Assembly: GCA_037892935.1 (NCBI GenBank)
Contig: JAYXKI010000019.1
Coordinates: 372,001 to 436,000, forward strand
DNA: 64,000 bases
DNA from: Phlebopus portentosus
Taxonomy: Eukaryota; Basidiomycota; Agaricomycetes; Boletales; Boletinellaceae
Reading direction: 5' to 3'
The notes beneath the pieces are model-generated. The model was not told where the DNA came from. It did not search any database and saw only the letters and a program-made list of their open reading frames with translations. Of this stretch, positions 13,107 through 24,504 are shown piece by piece. Within the stretch, counting starts at the first letter, position 1, and each line of letters starts with the position of its first letter. A program made the translations under genes and the position numbers.

Positions 13107-13578
13107 ATGTTCAACGCAAAACTCTTCTCTCGAACCATCGTTATTGCGCTCATCGCTCTCGCGAGTGCGACTCACGTCTCAGCCGTCTGCGGTCGAGGCA
13201 ATGAGATCGGGTTCGGTACTACACGTAACGTATGTACCATTTCCATCTGCACTCGCTGTACACGACCAGCAGCATTCCGCCTTCACTGACTGCTTTACCT
13301 TAGGGCGGCTCGGTCATCGTGAAGAACGACTGCGGCGTCATTGACTCTAAGCGCGGTGGAATCTGCGGCGCTTATGAGCATGGCTCGCATGCCAATTGCG
13401 ACCACAAGTCGGTATCCCTTTGCTATCCCCTTTTCCAAGTGTTAATCCAAGCGACTCTGTGAACAGGGAAGCCGTGGTCTCTGCGCAGACCCCAGATGGC
13501 CGTCACTGGGATCACTGCATCCGCACCGCGGAACAATGTGGCTCGACGGAGGTTCACTTCTGCTGCTCTCTGGTATAG
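13107..13578 (+). CDS. SSCP-1, small secreted cysteine-rich protein, 112 aa, intact founder copy
   Basis: Three exons: 13107-13229, 13304-13407, 13467-13578. Residues 1-26 form a signal peptide (LFSRTIVIALIALASATHVSA). The mature part of about 86 residues has eight cysteines at 28, 51, 62, 73, 93, 100, 108 and 109, ending in a CC pair just before the stop, which suggests a disulphide-rich extracellular protein. The spacing does not fit the hydrophobin pattern and I do not recognise the family. Exon 2 must end at the donor GTCGGT, since the later GTATCC donor puts exon 3 out of frame. It has its own TATA box. Six decayed copies lie downstream in the array. Role unknown; 'effector-like' would be a guess. 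Confidence 0.8.
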
Positions 13579-14305
13579 CCCAGCTGGCCAGTCGAAACTG
13601 CGATCATAAGTCAAGAAGGATATAAGAATAACGATTAAGAGTTTAAGAAAGTGTAGTATTCAGTATGCATGTTTCGAGAAAGAAATATACTTGATTGCGA
13701 AATCAACACTAGGTTGAATAAGGAACTGCTCAGATATTCAAAACATGAGCATGAGAGAAATGGATATACCAGATTGTATCTTTAGTAGCTATCCCTAACC
13801 TCAAGCCTAGACCTCTTCTTATTAGCGCTGCACTTATAGATTCCAACTTTTTTTTCCGACTTTGGCCAATGCGATGGATCTGGGAGGAATTTGAATAGAA
13901 GGATGACGAAAGTGACTTGACCCCATCTGGAGTGTCCAGTGCCTTTCTAAAGTAAATAGCGATGGATAGAACGCGGGCATTTCTATAGAGGTCATTCATG
14001 TCTATGCACCGGTTTCGAATAATAAAAATATCTCGAATGAAGGTGCACTTGAAATAATAAGGGCACTTTGAGAAAATTCATTTGGGTCGAACATGGTTTA
14101 ACAATGTCATAACGATATCATGCTTTCACCAAGTTTGACGACTGATGCACTTCGCTTGGCGTTTAGGTCAGGCCATGTCGCATCAAAGGCTTTCAAAACG
14201 CAGCATCGGTCGAATAGTCCCTCAAGACTCCAATAATGAACGGAATTTCATTCTGAATAACAAGACATAGAGCCGCATGATTAAATTTTGACGTGAAAGT
14301 TAGAA
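13579..14305. other. SSCP-1 to NP-A spacer
   Basis: SSCP 3'UTR followed by sequence conserved in all the other complete units. It has short open frames on both strands whose reading is not preserved between units, so I see no gene. The final 250 bases form the NP upstream region. Confidence 0.5.
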
Positions 14306-14403
14306 CGGTCACGTGATTCCGAGACGCGTTCAACTAAAGAAGCGGAGTTCAAATTTTAAGGAAGCTTAGATCGTGGCTTGTTGTTGGCCAAAGAACGTGA
14401 CCG
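14306..14403 (+). promoter_or_regulatory. conserved inverted-repeat promoter element of NP-A
   Basis: Left arm CGGTCACGT (14306-14314, extended by G to an E-box CACGTG) and right arm ACGTGACCG (14395-14403), exact reverse complements about 80 bases apart and 140-235 bases upstream of the ATG. The same pair, with GCTTAGACCGTGGCTTGTTG-like sequence between, precedes all eight NP genes. CACGTG is the usual core of bHLH regulators; binding here is inferred. Confidence 0.6.
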
Positions 14404-14541
14404 TCTTCCTAGTCACGCTCTGATCCTCCTCCAACTCCTTGCAAAGAACTTCCACGACCCCCTTATCGAACACCCCGTTTCCAGCGCCTCCAGCGTCTCT
14501 CTCCCCTTAGCAATTACTCTTTCGTGCACGTCGTCATCCCA

Positions 14542-16106
14542 ATGGTTCTGACTCGTTCCATGTATAAGTCATGTGCGCCCATCGATGGCGGCTCCGGCGC
14601 AACGCCAAAGGCCGGCAATAGCAGACACGGCACGAACATCGTCGTCCATGAAGACGCGGCGAGAGTCGCTGTTGATAAACACGCGTCTGCTCGCAGCAGA
14701 CGCACGAAGAGCAGCAGTGCTCTTCCACCGAAAATCTCCACAGAGGACAAGCACGCGCGTTCTCATTCTCGTGCTGCTGCCTCGAGATCAGACGCTCCTA
14801 AACGACCTAGTGGTCAAAAGCCATCTCGTGAGTATCCATTCCTTCTACCTGTCGGAATTTAATGCCGAGAAGTTCCATCGCAGGTGGAACGAAACCAAGA
14901 AAAGGTCGCCAGGCCACCAAGCAGGACCGTGGCTCAAAGGCCAGTACAAGCTTGACCGGACAATCAGGTAACTATCTTTTACTTTCTCCCGGTTCATACG
15001 CTTATTAGCGACTGTTACCTTATGCACTTCGATACTATCGCATCTACTCCTTTACTGCCATCCTCACCGCAGAGTCCATCGTCGGGAAACCCCAAGAGCA
15101 GAATCGTGCCCGCCGTTCAGGCAAGGCAGGGACGAAACGAAATAGAGAAACCGATCCCGATGATGACGCATCCGAGTCCGAATCTGCTCCCCGAGCGAAT
15201 GCGCGACGCGTTCGACGCAGAGTTAACGGCCCAGTTGACCAGGCGAAGCAACGTAACGCCATCGTACCGGAAATTTCTCAAGCACACGAATACGATGCCG
15301 GCCCTCCTTGCCAGCTACCTAGGCGTTCAGCAAGACTGGCGGCCAAATCCTCAAACCCCGTTCCTCAATATCGCTGTTCATCGACGGAAGGTGCCGAGTG
15401 CATTGTAGACAGGCGTAATCAAACTCGAAGAAAGTGCACTCGGGACCAAGAATACAGTGAAGACGCATCTGGGGCGTCGAGTACTCGGCGCATGCGGAGA
15501 CGGATTCAGGAAGCCGCTGGTCCGTCCAACAGTAAAGGTGGGGGACAAACGTCCGGTAATGATTCTAGGACGGAGTCCTCAGGGGAAACATTAGTCGCCA
15601 ACAAATCGCATGCCTATAATGTCGACAGGCAAGGCCGCAATGAAGAGGGTTCCTCATCTGCCCCTTTGGTTAAGAACGAGGACATCGACCAGGACTGGCT
15701 ATTGGTTGTCTTCCACGAACGTCACACATCCGTCGACAGGGTGACATCAGCGTACTGGAAGAACCGGGAGAGCTCCGAGCTACGGAGCTCATCAATTGAA
15801 TCCCTTCCTACTCCCCCTCCGCCATGCATGGAGGAAGACGAGCAAGTCCTCCTTCATCACGACTTCGATGCAATGATCCCTCTTGATTCCCTCCCTGATG
15901 AGGACGAGAGAGATGCCATGACTCGAGCATACCTGCGTCAGCAGCAGGAACATAGACCCGACGACGAAGCTGACGTCGAGGCCGACATGGCTGCCAACAG
16001 ATATCGCAGTCTGGCTCCTGAGCCAGAGCAGGGTCTCGTCGATGCAATTAGATCGGGGAGGATATCAGGGCTTGCTTCGCCCGAGCGATTGATGCGTGAG
16101 GAATAG
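14542..16106 (+). CDS. NP-A, basic/acidic probable nuclear protein, 467 aa
   Basis: Three exons: 14542-14827, 14884-14967, 15073-16106. The start MVLTRSM is kept in every copy but F (MVVTRSM). Exon 1 is Ser/Arg/Lys-rich. Exon 2 is always 84 bases. Exon 3 starts basic (RARRSGKAGTKRNRE, ARRVRRRV, then PRRSARLA at about 206-213), turns Ser/Glu-rich (NEDIDQDWLL), and closes with a well-kept acidic tail: PTPPPPCMEEDEQVLLHHDF, an EDERDA segment, RYRSLAPEPEQGLVDAIRSG and SPERLMREE. The basic half with RRSARLA-type motifs and the acidic C-terminus suggest a chromatin or transcription-related protein, but I recognise no named domain. The tail varies least between copies, pointing to selection there. 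Intron 2 contains an in-frame TAG, so retention would end this protein. Confidence 0.8.
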
Positions 16107-16239
16107 ACGCGACGCGTCCGTAGCTCGCAATGCTTGGGTCCACTGTCGATGTGATTCGACGATCACCTTTTTCAGAACACCGCTTTAATTCGATATCTCA
16201 TTTCTCCATTGTATTTCTGTTTCCTTTGTTTGTTTCTCA

Positions 16240-17035
16240 CTGTACTATAAAGATGTTATATACGAGCGGCTGGCTTCAGTCGCTCCTCGGCCAGATGATC
16301 CCTCGAGATCGCTGTGGCAACTCATAACCTTGGATAGCGAGAATACCCTTAGCGCCGAGGTGAAATGATTGACGCGAAGTTGAGAACAAAAGACAGGAAG
16401 CGGTCCGTCTCTGACCTATCTTGAAGTCTGTCGTAGACCACATACCTTTCAAGCCTTTCAGCGATGAGACGCAAAACAGGCAACGTAAACGTCTGGGACG
16501 AAGTAATCAGATCGATGGAATATCCTGGTAATAAAGAAGCCAGAGTATGACTGCAAAACTGGCCTGACTTACTCCCGGTGGCATCTGAGCAAATGACAAC
16601 TTGAGATGAGAGTAGATACGGGAAATACAATCTTTTTTTCTTGTGATGAAAGGTCCTGAAGCTACTCTCCCACGCCTTCGACTCCCGATTTGGAAATGAT
16701 GACGAGGCGCGACAACCGCTGGCATTGAAAGAACAGCACACAATCTAGGCAAATGCCAAACTCAGGCATAGTACTTATACTGCTTCAAGTGGGTTTTTTG
16801 TAATGCCCCGACATTTCCTTTCTTTTTCTTTTTCAGAGTGCCTTCAGGGCGTCGGTTGTCACGGTACCGGGCCAGAGTCGTTATTTTCGACTTTTAAATG
16901 ATGCGAAAATGCAATAGGTCGAACCCTTCTTCCCTTCGATCTTTACGAAAACAGTACTGTGCATTACACACGACCATATATAGATAACAGCATTCTCATG
17001 ACAAGCCACAAAACCTGATTCTATTTCCGTCCAAT
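16240..17035 (-). pseudogene. reverse-strand relic block of unit 1
   Basis: Two parts. 16240-16760 carries broken reading frames conserved across units: an N-terminal MPEFGICLGLCAVL, a hydrophobic stretch and an ISKSG..GVGE segment split over frames. In unit 7 this segment reads cleanly as EGLVIISKSGLGGVGEY. I do not recognise the family. 16860-17035 aligns base for base with the 3' end of the peptide-precursor gene at 54.68-54.82 kb (GACAAGCCACAAAACCTGA against GACAAGCCCCGAATCTGA). The block therefore represents the 3' flank of NP and the last exon of that gene, carried along in each duplication. Confidence 0.6.
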
Positions 17036-17063
17036 ATACAGTAAACAGAAACCCATACTCAGA

Positions 17064-17527
17064 GTTTTGTTCGACGCAACACTCCTATCTCAAACCATTG
17101 CTATTGCGCTCGTCGCTCTTGTAAGTGAGACCCATGTCTCACCCTTCGACGATCGAGGCAATGAGATCGATTTTGGCACTACGTACCATTTCCATCGGCA
17201 CGCGCTGTACACGACCAGTAGCATTCCGCCTTCACTGACTGCTTTACCTTAGGGCGGCTTGGTCATCGTGAAGAACGACTCTGGCGTCACTGACTCTAAG
17301 CGCGGTGGAATCTGCGGCGCTTATGAGCATGGCTCGCATGCCAATTGCGACCACAAGTCGGTATCCCTTTGCTATCCCCTTTTCCAACTGTTAATCCAAG
17401 CGACTCTGTGAACAGAGAAGCCGTGGTCTCTGCGCAGACCCCAGATGGCCGTCACTGGGATCACTGCGTCCGCACCGCGGAACAATGTGGCTCGACGGAG
17501 GTTCACTTCTGCTGCTCTCTGGTATAG
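17064..17527 (+). pseudogene. SSCP-2, decayed copy
   Basis: Exons 2 and 3 still read (GGLVIVKND, HWDHCVRTAEQCG, ending CSLV), but the ATG is gone: the site reads GAGTTTTGTTCGAC. The first cysteine is lost (SPFDDRGNE replaces SAVCGRGNE) and the second is Ser. The sequence upstream is the relic block instead of the SSCP-1 promoter. Almost identical to SSCP-4. Confidence 0.75.
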
Positions 17528-18295
17528 CCCAGCTGGCCAGTCGAAACTGCGATCATAAGTCAAGAAGGATATAAGAATAACGATTAAGAGATTAAGAAAG
17601 TGTAGTATTCAGTATGCATGTTTCGAGAAAGAAATATACTTGATTGCGAAATCAACACTAGGTTGAATAAGGAACTGCTCAGATATTCAAAACATGAGCA
17701 TGAGAGAAATGGATATACCAGATTGTATCTTTAGTAGCTGTCCCTAACCTCAAGCCTAGACCTCTTCTTATTAGTGCTGCACTTATAGATTCCAATTTTT
17801 TTTTCAGACTTTGGCCAATGTGATGGAGGTCTTTTATGGCTTTTGTTCCAACCTCCGAGCATATCGCGATAGATCTGGGAGAAACTTGAATAGAAGGATG
17901 ACGAAAGTGACTTGACCCAATCTGGAGTGTCCAGTGCCTTTCTAAAGTAAATAACGATGGATAGAACGCGGGCATTTGTATAGAGGTCATGTCTATGCAC
18001 CGGTTTCGAATAATGAAAATTTCTCGAATGAAGGTGCACTTGAAATAATAAGGGCCTTTTGAGAAAATACATGGTTTAACAATGTCATGCTTTCACCCCC
18101 AAAGTTTGACGACTGAAGCATCGCATTCGGCATTTAGATCGGGCCATGTCGCATCAAAGACTCTCGAAATGCGGCCTCGGTCGAAGAGTCCCTCATAACT
18201 CCAATAATCAATATTTCATTCTGAATTACGAGACATAGAACCGCACGATTAAATTTCGAGCCTCGAACCAACCTCAGCGTGAAAGAAAGTTAGAA
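17528..18295. other. SSCP-2 to NP-B spacer
   Basis: Homologous to the spacer of unit 1 and nearly identical to that of unit 4 (37216-37982). No gene seen. Confidence 0.5.
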
Positions 18296-18392
18296 CGGTC
18301 ACGTGACTTCCAAACGCGTTCAACTTATGAAGCGGAAATTAAATTTAAGGAAGCTTAGACCGTGGCTTCTTGTTGGCCAAAGAACGTGACCG
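18296..18392 (+). promoter_or_regulatory. inverted-repeat promoter element of NP-B
   Basis: CGGTCACGT at 18296-18304 and ACGTGACCG at 18384-18392, as in the other copies. Confidence 0.6.
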
Positions 18393-18531
18393 CCTTTATA
18401 GTCACGATCTTAGTCCTCCTCCAACTCCTTGCAAAGAACTTCCACGATCCCCTTGTCAAACACCCCGTTTCCAGTGTCTCCAGCGTCCCTCTCCCCTTCG
18501 CAATTACTCTTCCGTGCACGTTGTCATCATA

Positions 18532-20093
18532 ATGGTTCTGACTCGTTCGATGTGCAAAGTAAGCGCGTCCATCGATGGTGGATCCGGCGCAACGCCAAAG
18601 GCAGGCAATAGCAGACATGGCACAAACACCGTCGTCCATGGAGACGCGGCGAGAGTCGCTGTTGATAAACACGCGTCTGCTCGTGGCAGACGCACGAAGA
18701 GCAACAGTGCTCTTCAACCGCAAATCTACACAGAGGACAAGCCCGCGCGCACTCGCTCTCGTGCTGCTGTCCCGAAATCAGACAAAGGCGAACGATCTAT
18801 TGGCCGAAAATCATCTCGTGAGCATCAATTACTTCTGCTTGTAGTGGTCTAATGTTGATCGGTTCCATCGCAGGTGGAACGAAGCCACCACAAGTTCACC
18901 AGGTCACCAAGCAGGGCCGTGGCTCGAAATTCAGTACAAGCTTGACCGGGCCGTCAGGTAACTACCTTTCACTTTCTCCCGGTTCATACACTTATAAGCG
19001 ATTGTTACCTTATGCACTTCGATACAATCGCATCTACACCGTTGCGGTCATTCCACTCACAGCAGAGCCCATCGTCGGAGGGGCCAAAGAAAAAAATCGT
19101 GACCGCCGTTCAGGCAGGGCAGGGACAAAAAGAAATAGGGAACCCGACGAGGACGCACCCGAGTCCGAAGCTGCTCCCCGAGTGAACGCACGTCGCGTTC
19201 GACGCAAAGTTGATGGCATAGTTGACCAGGCGGGGCAACGTAACGCCATCATACCAGAAACTTCTCTGGCAAACGAATACAACGCTGGCCCTTTTTGCCA
19301 GCTACCTAGGCGTTCAGCACGTCTGGCATCTAAGTCGTCAAACCCCGTTCCTCAATATCGCTGTTCATCGACAGAAGGTGCCGAGCACATTGTAGGCCGG
19401 CGTAATCGGACCCAAAGAAAGCGCACTCGGGACCAAGGACACAATGAAGACGTATCTGAGGCAACGAATTCTCGGCACATTCGGAGACGTATCCAGGAAT
19501 CCGCTGGTCCGTCCAACAGTGAAAGTGAAGGACAAACGTCTGGTTCTGATTCTAGGACGGAGTCCTCGGGAGAAACATTAGTCGCGAACGAGTCAGATGC
19601 CTACAATGTCGACAGACTAGGACGTAACGAAGAAGGTTCCTCGTCTGCCCCTTCGGTTAAGAACGAGGACATCGACCAGGACTGGCTACTGATTATCATC
19701 AAGGAACGTCACACGTCCGACGATAGCGTGACGTCAGCATACTTGAAGAACCGGGAGAGCTCCGAGCTACGGAGCTCATCAATTGAATCACTCCCTACTC
19801 CCCCTCCGCCATGTATGGAGGAAGACGAACAAGTTCTTCTTCACCACGACTTCGATGCGATGATTCCTCTTGATGCCATCCCCGACGAGAACGAGCGAGA
19901 CGCCATGAATCAGGCGTATCTGCGCCAGCAGCAGGAACATAGACCCGACGACGAAGCCGACGTCGAGGCTGAAATGGCTGCCAGCAGATATCGGAGTCTG
20001 GCTCCTGAGCCGGATCAGGGTCTCGTTGATGCAATTCGATCGGGGAGGATACCAGGGCTTGCTTCGCCCGAGCGATTGATGCGTGACGAATAG
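18532..20093 (+). CDS. NP-B, paralogue of NP-A, 465 aa
   Basis: Exons 18532-18817, 18874-18957, 19066-20093, all in frame. Shares with A and C the 'CSSTEGAE..VGRRN' type middle and the SGETLVANESDAYNVD segment. Intron 2 is 108 bases, a multiple of three and without a stop, so a retained-intron form with 36 extra residues would also be readable. The acidic tail ends SPERLMRDE. Its 5' half is almost the same as NP-D, evidence of a recent duplication or conversion. Confidence 0.8.
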
Positions 20094-20219
20094 ACGCGAC
20101 GCGTCCGTAGCTCGCAATGCTTGGGTCCACTGTCGATGTAATTCGACGATTACCTTCTTCAGAACGCTGCTTTGATTCGATATCTCATTTCTCCATTGTA
20201 TTTCTGTTTCCTTTGTTTG

Positions 20220-21050
20220 TTTTCCCCTGTTCTATAAAGATGTTATATACGAGCGGCCGGCCTCAGTCGCTGCTCGGCCAGGTGATCCCTCGAGGTCGCT
20301 GTGGCACCTCATAACCTTGGATTGCGAGAATACCCTTAGAGCCGAGGTGAAATGATTGGCTCGAAGTTGAGAGCAAAAGACAGGAAGCGGTCCGTCTCTG
20401 ATCTATCGTGAAGTCTGTCGTAGACCACATGCCTTTCAAGCCTTTCAGTGATGAGACGCGAAACATGCGACGTAAACATCTGGGACGAAGTAATCAGATC
20501 GATGGAATATCCTGGCAATGAAGAAGCCAGAGTATGACCGCAAAGGTGGCCTGACTTACTCCCGTTGTCATCTGAGCAAACAACAACTTGAGATGAGAGT
20601 AGATACGGGAAATACAATCTTTTTTCTTGTGATGAAAGGTCCTGAAGCTACTCTCCCACGCCTTCGACGCCCGATTTGGAAATGATGACGAGGCCTTCAA
20701 ATTCGCGACAACCGCTAGCATTGAAATAAAAAAGCAGAACAATGCCAAACTCAGGCATAGTGCTAGTACTGTATGTACTTATACTGCTGCAAGCGGGTGT
20801 ATTGTAATACCCAACATTCCCTTTCTTTTTCTTTTTCAGAGTGCCTTCAGGGTGTCGGATGTTTGGCCAGAGTTATTGTTTTCGATGTTTAAATGATACG
20901 GAAATGCAATAGGTCGAACCCTTCTTCCCCCTCGATCTTTACGAAAACAATACTGTGCATTACACGCAACCACATATAGATAACAGCATTCTCATGGCAA
21001 GCCACAAAACCTGATTCTATTTCCGTGCAATATACAGTAAACAGAAACCC
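20220..21050 (-). pseudogene. reverse-strand relic block of unit 2
   Basis: Same two-part relic as in unit 1, with further frame damage. The distal end (about 20860-21040) is the peptide-precursor 3' end. Confidence 0.55.
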
Positions 21051-21065
21051 ATAACTCAGAATATT

Positions 21066-21190
21066 TGTTCGACGCAACGCTCCTATCTCAAACCGTTGCT
21101 ATTGCGCTCGTCGCTCTTGTAAGTGCGACCAATGTCTCACCCTTCGACGGTCGAGGCAATGAGATCGACTTTGACACTACACGTAGCATA
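21066..21190 (+). pseudogene. SSCP-3, 5' part, interrupted by the copia element
   Basis: Exon 1 remnant (LLSQTVAIALVALVSATNVS, then FDGRGNEIDFDTT). The start site reads ATATTTGTTCGAC, without an ATG. The copia element inserted at the exon 1/intron 1 border after GTAGCATA; the gene resumes at 32903. Confidence 0.75.
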
Positions 21191-21437
21191 TGTTGAGAAT
21201 CGACGCGTCGTCGTGATCGTCATGTTTAGATTTAGACCATTTCCTTTTCTTGTTCCCTTATAAACTTCCTTCCGCTCGTTTGACACCTCAGTCTTCTACT
21301 ACATTCATAGACTGAGGTGAGAGATCTTTACACAATTTCCTATAGTGCTATGTCCTTACATTCCTTGTAGTACATTCTCAATAGGTACACGAATATGAGT
21401 CTTCTACTACATTCATAGACTGAGTACATTCTCAATA
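21191..21437 (+). repeat. copia 5' LTR, 247 bp
   Basis: Begins TGTTGAGAAT and ends ATTCTCAATA, near-perfect inverted ends, though it finishes TA, not CA, in both LTRs. Contains TATAAA near 21262 and an internal duplication of TCTTCTACTACATTCATAGA. Differs from the 3' LTR at one base (GTGCTATG against GTACTATG). Confidence 0.95.
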
Positions 21438-21448
21438 GGTTATGAGCC
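21438..21448 (+). promoter_or_regulatory. copia primer-binding site (initiator tRNA half-molecule type)
   Basis: GGTTATGAGCC directly abuts the LTR. Its complement GGCTCATAACC is the anticodon stem-loop of eukaryotic initiator tRNA-Met, not the tRNA 3' end. Copia of Drosophila is known to prime from the cut 5' half of that tRNA at this internal position, so the same mechanism is likely here. Confidence 0.75.
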
Positions 21449-21493
21449 TTGGGCTCCTCTGCTAAGCGCAACCGTCAGCCGCCCAATCCTTTT

Positions 21494-23629
21494 ATGCCAG
21501 TCAACACTAGACACCAGAGAGCGTCCAATAACAACCCTCTTCCTGTGATAGACTTAGACCCCTGGTTGTCCAATACAAACCGTTTGCCACCTGCAGAAGT
21601 AAACTCGGTGGCACCTGTGGCACAGAGCCAAACATCATTAAGTTCTCTTACAACACTTCCAACGACTATGTCGCATCAACCTTCACGAGCACAAACTGCT
21701 TCGCCTCCTATGGCCGACGCTGCACCGATTCCGGCACATATTTCTCCAGTTCCTAGTCGAACATCGATCAATCACATTGCAAGTCAGACTTCGCCGTATC
21801 AATCTAGATCTCAAAACAGAACTACGTTTATCTGCTCACCTGAACTCGACTCGGATGCTTTGTTCCAGCATTTCAATCACGAACTCTCTCTAGTCCCACT
21901 CGCGAAGAACCAAGCAAACGATCCCAAAGTTAAACAACCATGGGAATACCACGTCAAGGAGTTCTCAGAGTCCAACCATCTAAAACCAGACGGCTCGAAT
22001 TTTGTATCCTGGAGAAAAGTTCAACTTGTTATTCTCCGTACGCATAAATGGATCGGGCACGCTGAAGGGACTGATACAGCTCCTCACGATTCGTCGAGCA
22101 AAGCTTATGACATCTGGCAGACTGTTGATAACTTGACAACGTCGCAACTGGCAATGAACATGGACTTTGATCTCTATGGAGAATTGGCGGATGATCTTGA
22201 TTCTGCAGCTGAGCTATGGAGAACCATCAATAACCGCTTCTCTAAGAAGACTTCCGCTGCTCGTGCAACTGCAAAATTGAACTTAGACCGAAAGAAAATC
22301 CAACCGGAAGAGAAGATGAAGGATCACATAACTTCTCTTCGCAATTTGCGAGCGCAATATGTCAACTGTGGAGGCAAGATGGATGATGATGACTGGCATA
22401 CTACGATCGTAAACTCACTAGAAGATAATGATCAATGGAAATCACTTGCCGTATTCGGGGATTCTTTACCACAACCTGATCGCTTCATTGCATTCCTCGA
22501 GAACCAAGATGCCCAGGGTTTCGCAAAAATCAACAAAGTTGAGGGAGCTCTTCAAACTAGGGTGCAGCAACCACGACCTCATTTTCGTGGTAGAAACGGA
22601 CAGGTTTGCACTAATTGCAACCGTGTCGGCCATTCGATACCAGACTGTTGGGCGCCAGGGGGGGGTTCCATTCATAGACGCCCTCAAAACTATCGAATTC
22701 CTCCTGACCTGGCTAATCGTGAACATGCAAACCTGTCAGCGCAAATAGCAGCCCTAGAGAGACAACGTGTGAACCTCTCTGTAGTCAATCTATCTTCGAG
22801 CTCTGAGTCAGCTAGAGTTGCGAATACAATTCAACACCACATAGGTGACGCTGCCATGATAGCCAATGAAATTGGACTATCGCGCAAATCTTGGGTGTTC
22901 GACTCTGGAGCAACATCTCACATGATGAACGAGAAAGCCAATTTTATGACCTTTGAGGAGATCGAACCCATTCCAATATCTACAGCCCACGATAATGCAC
23001 AACTCCTCTGGGGGGTTGGACGTAGCACCGTCCTAGGAACATTTCAATATAAGGGAGAAACCACGGTCGTTCCAATCAAGGAAGTTTTGTACGTACCAAA
23101 CGTCTCTGTCAACCTTCTCTCTCTCCATCAGTTACATTGAAAGGGCGTCAGAATATTCTCAGACAATGAAAGTATCCAATTCATGATCAAAGGGGTTCCC
23201 TATGCAAGGGCAGTGATCCAAAGAAATCAGTGGATAATGCAAATGGGGGTCAAATGTGAACATGCATACCTTACGTCAACAGAAGAAGGAGCTCATCAAC
23301 CCCTCCATGTGTGGCACCAGCGTCTAAGCCATATCGATCCCAAGAGGATTGAACAGATCGCACGAGACAACCTGGTCGATGGCATCAAAATTACCGACGC
23401 GCAAACTACAAACAATTATTGCGAAACTTGCGTGTTGTCCAAAATGCCATCATTTGAAGCTACCACAAAGGAACTTCGTGCTACCAAACCTGGTGATATT
23501 ATCCACTCGGACCTCGAATTCATGGGGCATAAGTCATTCTCGGGTGCATCTATCAGTCTTAAATTCATCGACGAATACTCCAATTATGTGTGGTGCCACG
23601 CGATTGCTGACAAAAGCAGCCAAACGGTC
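21494..23629 (+). pseudogene. copia gag, protease and start of integrase
   Basis: Gag-type helical region followed by a zinc knuckle CTNCNRVGHSIPDC (CX2CX4HX4C). The aspartic protease has WVFDSGATSHM and the flap region KEVLYVPNVSVNLLSLHQL. An in-frame TGA at 23138-23140 follows; the frame then continues with the integrase zinc domain (HVWHQRLSH ... YCETC) and the first catalytic Asp in IIHSDLEFMG, until the gypsy element enters after ACGGTC. The first ATG in frame is at 21494. Confidence 0.9.
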
Positions 23630-24088
23630 TGTAAGGACTCGAACATTCTCCTTTTCTTTTCTTACGTCATTATTTATTTTAATATTCTTTTTCTTTTTCT
23701 TTTATTCTTCTTATGCGCTTATTCATCCTTTTGCCGGAACATTCCACAATGTTCTATCACGCTCACTAATCATCTCATTCCTTGTCATGTGACTTCCCAT
23801 TAGAGTAGACCTTTCCCGCACTCAAAGTCTATATAAGTAGATAGTTTGACTCTTTCGTCCCTTGTCTTTCTATTCTACTTACCTTCACTGCGACATAGGT
23901 ATCTACTCTTGTATTATTAGTTTGCTGAAATCTACTTACCTTCACTGCGACATAGCGTTCGACGGTCTGGACTTAAGCCTCGTCTTAGCTGTCTTGACCT
24001 GAGCGACGTGTTTGGGATTATCTCATCCACGCTTGTTTGTTGTTGTGTTGGCCTGCCTCGACTCAGTCCTTGAGCCGTCTGCCTAACA
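23630..24088 (+). repeat. gypsy 5' LTR, 459 bp
   Basis: TATATAA at 23830-23836 gives a likely start of transcription near 23860. Contains a direct repeat of TACTTACCTTCACTGCGACA. Differs from the 3' LTR at three sites, all C/T. Confidence 0.95.
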
Positions 24089-24089
24089 T

Positions 24090-24100
24090 AATAGAAAGAC
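24090..24100 (+). promoter_or_regulatory. gypsy primer-binding site of self-priming type
   Basis: AATAGAAAGAC, one base after the LTR, is the exact reverse complement of GTCTTTCTATT at 23864-23874, about 30 bases after the TATA box, that is, at the expected 5' end of the element's mRNA. No tRNA 3'-end complement (TGG...) is present at this position. This is the Tf1/sushi arrangement. Confidence 0.7.
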
Positions 24101-24504
24101 CTACCTCTGGCTCATGCCCGATTCCGTTGTCGTCGAGCGCTCGCCTGTGACGTGTCCCCTGAAGTATATCTTCGAAGGACGACATCGAATGAAACCCGGT
24201 TCTTACCGTGCAGACAACAAACCCCTATCTTGCCCGTCGAAGTCCGATTGACTCCGACGTGACCCAATAGTACCCGAAGTATCAACCAATCACATCACCG
24301 TGGCGCTCCGAATCACCCTTCTCTGGAACTCCCATCAAACCTTCTCGTGGGTAACGCATAGAGTCCAATCGTCGACAAGTATCTCCTTCATTATCTACCT
24401 CGGAGCCTTTCGTTTAGTCGTCAATTTCAAAGACGAGCCGGTTATCCGAAGTCGGTCCCACCCGAACAGCATCCCGATCCCCGTTCCACCCCCAGCCTAT
24501 CAAG
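24101..24504. other. gypsy leader between primer site and gag
   Basis: No ATG-led frame of note. The open frame at 24300-24518 overlaps the gag frame and has no family features. Confidence 0.5.

Noticed and set aside
13107..13578. Hydrophobin assignment for SSCP-1
   Set aside because: Eight cysteines are present, but hydrophobins need two internal CC pairs with set spacing. Here only one CC occurs, at the very end.
23138..23140. TGA as a regulated gag-pol readthrough codon in copia
   Set aside because: It lies after the protease, between protease and integrase, and further TGA codons follow in the linker; mutation is simpler.
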